Notes under the pieces: generated by a model
Databases searched by the model: none
Told to the model about the DNA's origin: nothing
What the model saw: only the letters and a program-made list of their open reading frames with translations
Shown: one piece after another, positions 45,301 through 64,000 of the stretch
Layout: every line of letters begins with the position of its first letter
Numbering within the stretch: the first letter of the stretch is position 1
NCBI GenBank assembly: GCA_964036295.1
Contig: OZ038463.1
Coordinates: 4,765,274-4,829,273 of the forward strand
Origin: Plumapathes pennacea
Taxonomy: Eukaryota > Cnidaria > Anthozoa > Antipatharia > Myriopathidae
Direction of reading: 5' to 3'
Length of the DNA: 64,000 nt
Translations under genes and position numbers: made by a program

Positions 45301-45978
45301 TTGTTTATACTGCAGGCACAGTGGAGCCGGACATAAAAATCTGGCCACATGAACGGGGTGGTCAAGATAACAGGGTTCTCACTAAGAAAATGACTGGGCA
45401 TTTGTTCTGTGGGACAAAAAATGTAGTCGTAATAATGGAGTGGCCACAAGGCGGGGTTCCACTGTACATGTATGTTTTGTAATGAGCAAGTCTGTTTGTT
45501 GCAGACCCAAGTGTGTGTGCTGCAAACTACTCTTGATCTGCTGGAAAGAAACTATGAAGTCCATGTGGTTGCTGACGGTGTTTCCTCCAGAACCATGGTG
45601 GAGCGCATGTATGCAATCGAGGTACGAAGAACCATGCTATAATCTACTGTAAGACGTTTAGTTTATAAATCTTACTAAGAGTGTCTCCCTCCATCAAGTT
45701 TTAAAGTTTCAGAACTAATAGCAACCCTCAAAGTCAAAGGTTTGACAATATTGCCAAATTAATTACTGGTATCACAGTACCTTATAATAAATTACTAAAT
45801 TAAATTCCCAATTACTTCTTTTCTGTTTCAGCGACTTCGACAGGCAGGAGCCTTCATCACAACTAGTGAGTCAGTGCTCTTCATGCTCATGGGCGACAGC
45901 AAGCACCCGAACTTCAAAGAAGTGCAAGCTCTAGTCAAGACTGCAGCACCAGACTCTGGGCTGCTGTCTAAAGTCTGA
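42367..45978 (+). CDS. ISOC2: Isochorismatase domain-containing protein, ISOC2 type
   Basis: Five exons (42367-42489, 44239-44286, 44675-44833, 45505-45621, 45832-45978) are all in phase 0 and join to 197 residues, close to the roughly 205 of human ISOC2. The Asp of [10 protein letters not shown] (about residue 19), Lys of SKTKFSM (about 81) and Cys of [13 protein letters not shown] (about 114) match the Asp-Lys-Cys triad of the cysteine-hydrolase/isochorismatase fold. [11 protein letters not shown] and the C-terminal APDSGLL are also as in ISOC2. Animal members are cytosolic or mitochondrial and their physiological substrate is not established. The start ATG lies in a YY1-like site, fitting housekeeping expression. 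An inverted-repeat MITE and a poly-T tract lie in intron 1. ISOC1 is the alternative, but the length and ends fit ISOC2 better. Confidence 0.95.
42490..44051. other. ISOC2 intron 1, left part
   Basis: Holds a poly-T run at 42639-42662 and a poly-A run at 43591-43612. No nested gene is recognised. Confidence 0.5.
44052..44212. mobile_element. MITE in ISOC2 intron 1, 161 bp
   Basis: AGTAATCACATGATTTC, then GTGCAATTTGGAATAAATGAGCAC-like sequence, is mirrored through CAATTTGTGG/TTGTCTTTGAAAA to AAAATCATGTGATTACCT. It is a full-length hairpin with no coding capacity, ending 26 bp before exon 2. Confidence 0.75.
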
Positions 45979-46149
45979 ACAACATCAACATAAAAATAAT
46001 CTCTGAACAATGATAATGTGGTGATCTTCAAGATTAAAATCTCGACCTGTTTTGATTATTGTGTTGTTTGTTCCTTAGCTTGTGGAAGGGTGTGTTGGGG
46101 ATGATAGGTAATTCAATCTAATGTTTTGTGTGGCCATCATTCTCTCTTT

Positions 46150-46155
46150 AATAAA
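46150..46155 (+). terminator. ISOC2 polyadenylation signal
   Basis: AATAAA begins 172 nt after the stop codon at 45978, at the expected place for the end of the ISOC2 transcript. Confidence 0.6.
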
Positions 46156-47677
46156 CCAAACCACACTTTTAAATATATAATATTTAAATGCTTACAGTCT
46201 ATAACTAAGTCTTACAGTTTAGCCTCGATAATGTCATTCTTTCAAAAATCCAGAAAAATTGCTAAAAAGTAAAAGCTCATTCTATTTCTTAACACAGCAA
46301 TATCATATAAAGCAAATTCTGGGATTAGGCAAGAGTTTACATTGAGTTGACATTGAGGTTACAATAATTTAGTTGTCAAACAGTACTGTATGCCTTTGAA
46401 ACAGGATGTATACTGATGATAATATCAACGATGGACTGTGTACTAATACCAGAAGCATTACCAGTAGCGGAAGGGGCTAACAGCTAATCCAATCTGACTT
46501 CTCTAAAATACTTCATACTGTCTTTTGTGATTGTACCACATGATGCTATAATAATTATATTTGTGGCCAGAATTATTGTGGCCACAAAATCATTTGCTCT
46601 TCATGTATGCCACCATCTATTTCTGACACTATGGACAACTGTTTGACACTTGAATCGGTATTGATTTGGCCCACAATTGTTGTAAAATTTACAGGAAACT
46701 ATGGGAACATATTTTAAAAATCATTAATATGGAGCATTCAAGAACACAAATCAGGGGATCCCATCTACAAAATAAAAAGCACAAACTAAAAAAAATACCA
46801 CATTAAAGCCAGATAAAACTATAGTATAGCTCACGTATGATGCACAAGGGATGATGGAGATGGTCATGCCTTACTGTTGGCAATTAATAATTATGCTAAA
46901 CATTTTGAAAAAAATCAAACCCATTGTTGAGCTGTTAGGAAAATATCTTGGGATGTTTCCCCACAAAATTATCTATCCACCATGCAGGTCAGCATATGGC
47001 TGCAATCAAGTCAAGGCTGAAAAGAAAAAAAAAAAAAAAAAAAAAAAAAAACAACAAAACAAACAAGAAACAAGAAACACAAAACAAAAACAAAAACAAA
47101 AGAGGCCAATAGGATTGTCTTCCCTTTTCCCATTGATTTTGGTCATATATATGTGGACAACAGTGAAGACAGATGGTCACTGGGACATTCTACAAAGCAG
47201 TTCAATCTGGCTAAAGATTGTCTTTCAGACAGATGAGAATGTTCCCTATGTGTGATGGCTCCTGACACAATACGTTGCTTTGCTACACGTAATATGCCGA
47301 TACTGGCCAACACTAGCATCCACTGATATTATCATGGTTTAGCATCTAGTTGCTAAATGTCAGAATAGTTTAGTCTCCTGTCTTGGACAGGAGAGTCGAC
47401 CCCGTCCACCATACTGTTTTTGCCTTTTGGCACATTTGGTATTATATCTTGTTTTTCACCCCACAAAATGCAGGTTGAGACACTTTCTAAAACAAATTAA
47501 AATTAAAACAGACACGAGTCTAACAACTCCTCTTTGTGATTTTAAATGTGATCAACGTCACAAAGAATACCGAATGAAGAATACTGAAGCAGGCTGTGCA
47601 GCCATGTTGAAGATGACTGAGCATGCAAAGCATGATGGTGGAGAGCAAGGGACCAGCAAAAGGCATGTGTCGAAGGT
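46156..47677. other. Convergent spacer between ISOC2 and the DPP8/9 gene
   Basis: Both flanking genes end here. No third gene is recognised. A poly-A run at 47028-47050, with AAACA-type repeats after it, makes artefactual open frames on both strands. Confidence 0.45.
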
Positions 47678-60180
<12,503 letters not shown>

Positions 60181-60659
60181 CACTTATTTCTTGCACTGTT
60201 TTTCATCCGCCGCTCAGCAGCAGAGAAAACACAAAGTTTTTTTTCATGCAACCTTCTTTTCCCTCAAGTTCCTTCAAACTGGTCAGCGGACAATCAAAAA
60301 GCACGAGTTCTACGCTGACCAATGTAGTGCGGGGCACGTCAATCCCAAAATGACGGGAAAAGCTAATTTGAAACCGAATTTTAAAAGTTTGCCTTTTTTA
60401 TGAACCAATTGAACTCACCGTGTAAAAGTTTCGCCACTCTTTGGTCTTCGAAGCAAAGGATCGGGGCAAAGCGGGACACGCACGAATGCGGGGCGAGAAA
60501 AACCCGACAGGTTTCGGAAAATCTATATCGCTTCGGTATACCATTCGACAACTACAATATGAAGGAAAAGGCTATTTTACAGAAGTGACAAGTGTACAAA
60601 GTGTATTCTCAATCTCATTTCATCAGAATATTGATTCTTAAGGTTGACAGACTGAGAGC
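60181..60659. promoter_or_regulatory. Shared divergent promoter of DPP8/9 and BLOC1S6
   Basis: The two start codons face away from each other across 479 bp. No TATA box is seen. CCAAT motifs occur at about 60319 and 60403. Both genes are housekeeping-like, which suits one bidirectional promoter. The frames inside this interval have no domains. Confidence 0.6.
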
Positions 60660-62693
60660 ATGTCGGAATCAGCCTTGCCGAGTGAAGACAGTGAAAACGC
60701 TCAAGTGCTGGAAGAAGAACGAGTGAAGGAAGCTAAAGTAGATGTTGTAAAGTTCCTTTGCGATGGCTTCCTCGGAGCTTTTCTACCAGAAATGGAGGAT
60801 ATCCAGGAACGAGTGAAAGAACTAACGTATGTACAGTTGCTCGGGGGGAGGGGGAACTGGATACAGCTGGAGTTGATAGATGCATAATGTACCATATAGT
60901 TAACAGAAAATAGAAATTCCCTTTCTTATTTTTTCTAGAATTATTACTTTGATGTCATAAACTGTAACTTTGAATTTGCTTCATTCAGACCACCCTTGAT
61001 CTAAAGATGAAAATGTACACGTAAAAATTGCCCACTCTCCACAGGCTGAATCAAGAAATACTTATTGAAACAATGCAGCAAGAAAATGCAAAGTTTACTG
61101 AAGATCAGTTGACTAAGAACCTTGCAGCAATGGTAAGATCAACATTGCATGAACAGCACAAAGGGTTTTGTGACCTTTTTGGGTTTTGCTATTGCACTCC
61201 TGAGATGTTGAGCATGTGAGAGTAATATGATTGGCTAATCACTTGATCAAGTTTCAAGGGCAAAACCAATTTTTACAATAACACGTCAGTTTCTTGCTTT
61301 GTGATTGGCTAATTTTCATTATCAATAAGAGGACAGACACATAAAATCGAGTGCTGACGACAGTGATTTGGACGAAGAAGGTGAATTCAGCTTCAATTTT
61401 ATCCCAGTTCTTGCAAAAGCGACATTCGGCATTTGAAGTAGAGAACCAGAAGTGTTCAGAGGCGAATTTCCTTGAGCTTTGTCTTGAAATTGTCGAGAAA
61501 ACCGCAGCAGAAAAGCGTCTAGTTTCATTTCTTTCCAACTTCTTTGACAAAATTATATTTTGCACACGCAAAATGATCACGTCAAACTGTCACTTTTTGG
61601 CCAATGAAATATCTTGAATTTCAACCTCGACCAATTAGAAAGCGGGAAAAGTTGTTGACAACATTTCGGTCAAATCGAACAAAATCCAGTTTTCTTGTGT
61701 GTTTTCCCCGCGTCGTCGCTTGAGTTTTGTTATTGTAAAAAACAAATTGACGCCAGTTTTTTATGTGTCTGTCCTCTTATTGATCATGAAACGCGTCATA
61801 ACATTGTCAAAAAGTTGCGGATCCACTCGGCGAAGCGCCTTGTGGATCCACAACTTTTTGACAATGTTATGACGCGTTTCATGATCAATAAGAGGACAGA
61901 CACATAAAAAACTGACGTCAATTTGTTAAATTACGGTACTAGCGGGACCCCCAAAGAATATGGGTGACATTGGTATGTACATATGCCTGCCATGTACACT
62001 GTCATAATTTAGAACATTTTATTTCCTTGTCAAAAAATAAGCAAACACAACCACAGTGCAATGAACCTTATCTCTTTAGAAGAAGCAAGCATTATGTAGC
62101 TGGCAATAAGTCATTGCAGCCAAGTGGCGCACAATCTTTGGTTTTGTTTACAGATATCTTATGTTGGAGTATATCAAAATAAGTTACTGAAAGTGAAGCA
62201 GGATATGGCTCTAACACAAGAAAGAGTCACCAAACTAAAGGTAAATGTGTGAATAATTTATTATGCACAAATAGATCAGTAGTGCTGTTGTAAGTTGCTA
62301 TCATATCCAATAAACTCTCACAGTAGTATACAATATCCATGGGGATAAACTGTGTATATGTCTATAATATTTATTTATTTATTGTGGTATTTTGTAGTCT
62401 TTATGCATTGTATTTTCAGTGCTTTGTTTTGCACCCTTTAATGATTGAAACATGAGCATCCCTCTGGTATACATAGTTGAAACTTCAGGCCAGCAACAAA
62501 CAACTGCGTTGTTTGAGATGAAACTCTTGTTTTGTTTGTTTGTTTGTTTGCTTGTTTTTCCATGCAGAAACGCTCTCTGAAGCTCAAGGCACAAAAGGAA
62601 AAGGATGAGTTAAGTCGAGCTGAAGCACGGGAGCGGGAAAGAGAACTTGAACGACAACTGACTGCTAAACTTGCTACTGAATACAGGCACTGA
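60660..62693 (+). CDS. BLOC1S6: BLOC-1 subunit 6 (pallidin)
   Basis: Four exons (60660-60826, 61045-61132, 62154-62240, 62568-62693) join to 155 residues, against 172 in human pallidin. After an acidic N-terminus, LCDGFLGAFLPEMEDIQERV matches the pallidin helix. LNQEILIETMQQENAKF, YQNKLLKVKQDMALTQERV and the tail TKLKKRSLKLKAQKEKDELS then follow the vertebrate order, ending in Glu/Arg-rich coiled coil and QLTAKLA. The subunit is a core coiled-coil piece of BLOC-1, which acts on endosomes in making lysosome-related organelles such as pigment granules, and in syntaxin-linked vesicle traffic. It shares a promoter interval with the DPP gene. Intron 2 carries a large hairpin element. The start ATG is the first in frame. 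Confidence 0.9.
61324..61926. mobile_element. Transposon relic plus near-perfect 186-bp hairpin in BLOC1S6 intron 2
   Basis: The terminal word AATAAGAGGACAGACACATA appears at 61324, inverted at about 61761-61781, and again direct at 61888. From 61741 to 61926 the arms (about 85 bp each) are almost exact complements around a CGGCGAAGCGCC centre. The 400 bp between the first two copies has broken frames on both strands but no recognised domain. Confidence 0.75.
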
Positions 62694-63586
62694 AGAGTAC
62701 AGCATGAAGTTAAGGAATGCCAAGGAAAAAATCACACTGTATTTTGGGCTAAGCTGTATAAAGATGCTTTAGTAAAGAACAATATTATATAAATATTATT
62801 AGTTACCACACTTTTGACATAATTTATATGTAATTTTGACTAAATGTTTTTAAAGGGATATACTTTAGGAAACAAATAAGATTACATGAGAATCAAAGTT
62901 TATGTGCATGTACTTCAAACCTGAATGTAAGACAAATATAATTTATTATTTGTTCATGTAGTATCCCCTTGCACAACTTTAGGCTAGGCCATACAAGACA
63001 GAACTAGACAAGACAACAAGAGAATTTATGTCAGATGTTCAAGATTCCTGCATTTCAAAACATTTGCACAACCACCCTCTCTTATGACCATCTACCCCAA
63101 TAGCCTCTCCCCTATCAACTCCATTATAGATCTTATTATACAAATATGAACATCATAGGGAGCAGTAGATATTTGTGCAATTGTCTGGCAAGTAATCGAC
63201 TCAACCACACACGTACACATGCACACCCAACTCCATTCGGACTCTGGGCTAGAGAAAAAGCTATACATTTTTACTTTGTGGTTGGGTCAAAGTCCTGGTA
63301 TGTTGGATGGTGTTTTAGGTGTGTCATTGTTATTGCATGCTTTTTGCCCATTCAAGATCAGCCCAATGCTTTTCTTGGGGCCTTCGGGACAAGGTTTTTC
63401 AAAGCCAGTCTCCTTGTCAAGTATTGATCAGTTCACCTTTTACAGACCAATCAAATGACACCGCGGTACAAGGACCGCTGACCCAAACATAAGTGTTGTC
63501 CAATCAAATTGATTGATTGAAAATCTGAAGCGCGCGAAAGAAGGCAGTGGAGGGTTCGAGGCTGTGATAACGCGATTACTGAAAAG
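62694..63586. other. Spacer between BLOC1S6 and dUTPase
   Basis: It contains the BLOC1S6 3' UTR and the dUTPase promoter. No canonical AATAAA or TATA box stands out, and no other gene is recognised. Confidence 0.45.
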
Positions 63587-63834
63587 ATGGGCCAGATTTT
63601 GACGACAGTATTGAGCGCAGCTGGAATCTCATGTCCCTCGATAGAGGAGAAGGTTTTGTACTTCAAAAAACTCACAGAGCGTGCCATTGCTCCAACACGT
63701 GGTTCAGAAATGGCGGCCGGATACGACTTGTACAGTGCGTACGATGTTGAGATTTCTGCACACGGCAAAGCCCTAGCCAAGACAGACATCGCTGTTGCTT
63801 TGCCTGAAGGATGTTATGGAAGAGTAGCGCCGAG
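63587..63834 (+). CDS. DUT: dUTPase (deoxyuridine 5'-triphosphate nucleotidohydrolase), exon 1 only
   Basis: The ATG at 63587 starts an 83-codon exon ending at a GTAAGC donor. After a variable 24-residue start, [20 protein letters not shown] carries motif 1 of trimeric dUTPases (AAGYDLYSA). [18 protein letters not shown] leads into motif 2 (GRVAPRSG), which the intron splits. The enzyme hydrolyses dUTP to dUMP and pyrophosphate, keeping uracil out of DNA and feeding thymidylate synthesis. Motifs 3 to 5 would be in exons beyond the window, so completeness cannot be judged. The N-terminus is not clearly a mitochondrial presequence. Confidence 0.93.
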
Positions 63835-64000
63835 GTAAGCGAGCAACATCGTGGAAAAATGCGCGCGAGTTCTTGATCTTTGGCACCCGAGAGATCGCGA
63901 TCCATCATGTGTTCAGGAATGGCCAAGTGGTCAAGATCAGAATAGGTTTAGTTTTCGGAATAAACTTGGCATTTGTTACATTTCATTCGTATTGGTTAAG
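63835..64000 (+). other. Start of dUTPase intron 1, cut by window edge
   Basis: It begins GTAAGC and continues past the window. No further exon is visible. Confidence 0.7.

Noticed and set aside
61351-61617. 88-residue frame inside BLOC1S6 intron 2 (and antisense frames)
   Set aside because: It lies within a transposon relic with inverted ends; no domain seen and it is on an intron of a well-supported gene.

Overview
The window is nuclear DNA from an invertebrate animal, most likely an anthozoan cnidarian and plausibly a stony coral. The reasons are AT-rich intergenic DNA, many short inverted-repeat transposons in introns, GT-AG introns with 72-nt leucine-rich-repeat exons, and a tandem cluster of BCCT (betaine/carnitine/choline) transporters. 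BCCT genes are absent from vertebrates but known from corals and other marine invertebrates. The species assignment is inference.

Layout. (1) 49-2470, minus strand: a complete four-exon leucine-rich-repeat 7TM receptor. (2) 4837-11435, minus strand: two tandemly duplicated, GPI-type LU/Ly6 proteins of two exons each, plus a decayed third copy at about 13.57 kb. (3) 15611-39958, minus strand: three head-to-tail BCCT genes, each with four exons of matching size and phase. (4) 42367-45978, plus strand: an isochorismatase-like gene (ISOC2 type) with five exons. (5) 47678-60180, minus strand: a complete 19-exon DPP8/9-type prolyl dipeptidase. (6) 60660-62693, plus strand: BLOC1S6 (pallidin), head-to-head with the DPP gene across about 480 bp. 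(7) 63587 to the window edge, plus strand: the first exon of dUTPase.

I assembled every multi-exon model by hand from splice sites, reading phase and family resemblance. In all complete models the exon lengths sum to a multiple of three.

The left 40 kb looks like an accessory, duplicating region of membrane and surface genes. The right 22 kb holds conserved single-copy housekeeping genes. Mobile DNA is abundant: an 813-bp foldback element with a 7-bp target duplication and a matching empty site in the paralogous intron; a pair of inverted elements encoding 23-residue STPR-like repeats that bracket one BCCT exon, one arm carrying a nested transposon; more than ten MITE-like hairpins; tRNA-derived SINE relics; an interstitial telomere-like tract; and simple repeats.

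The most unusual architecture is the STPR inverted pair around BCCT exon 2. It could make the exon a substrate for circularisation or skipping. I found no operon, CRISPR array or rRNA.
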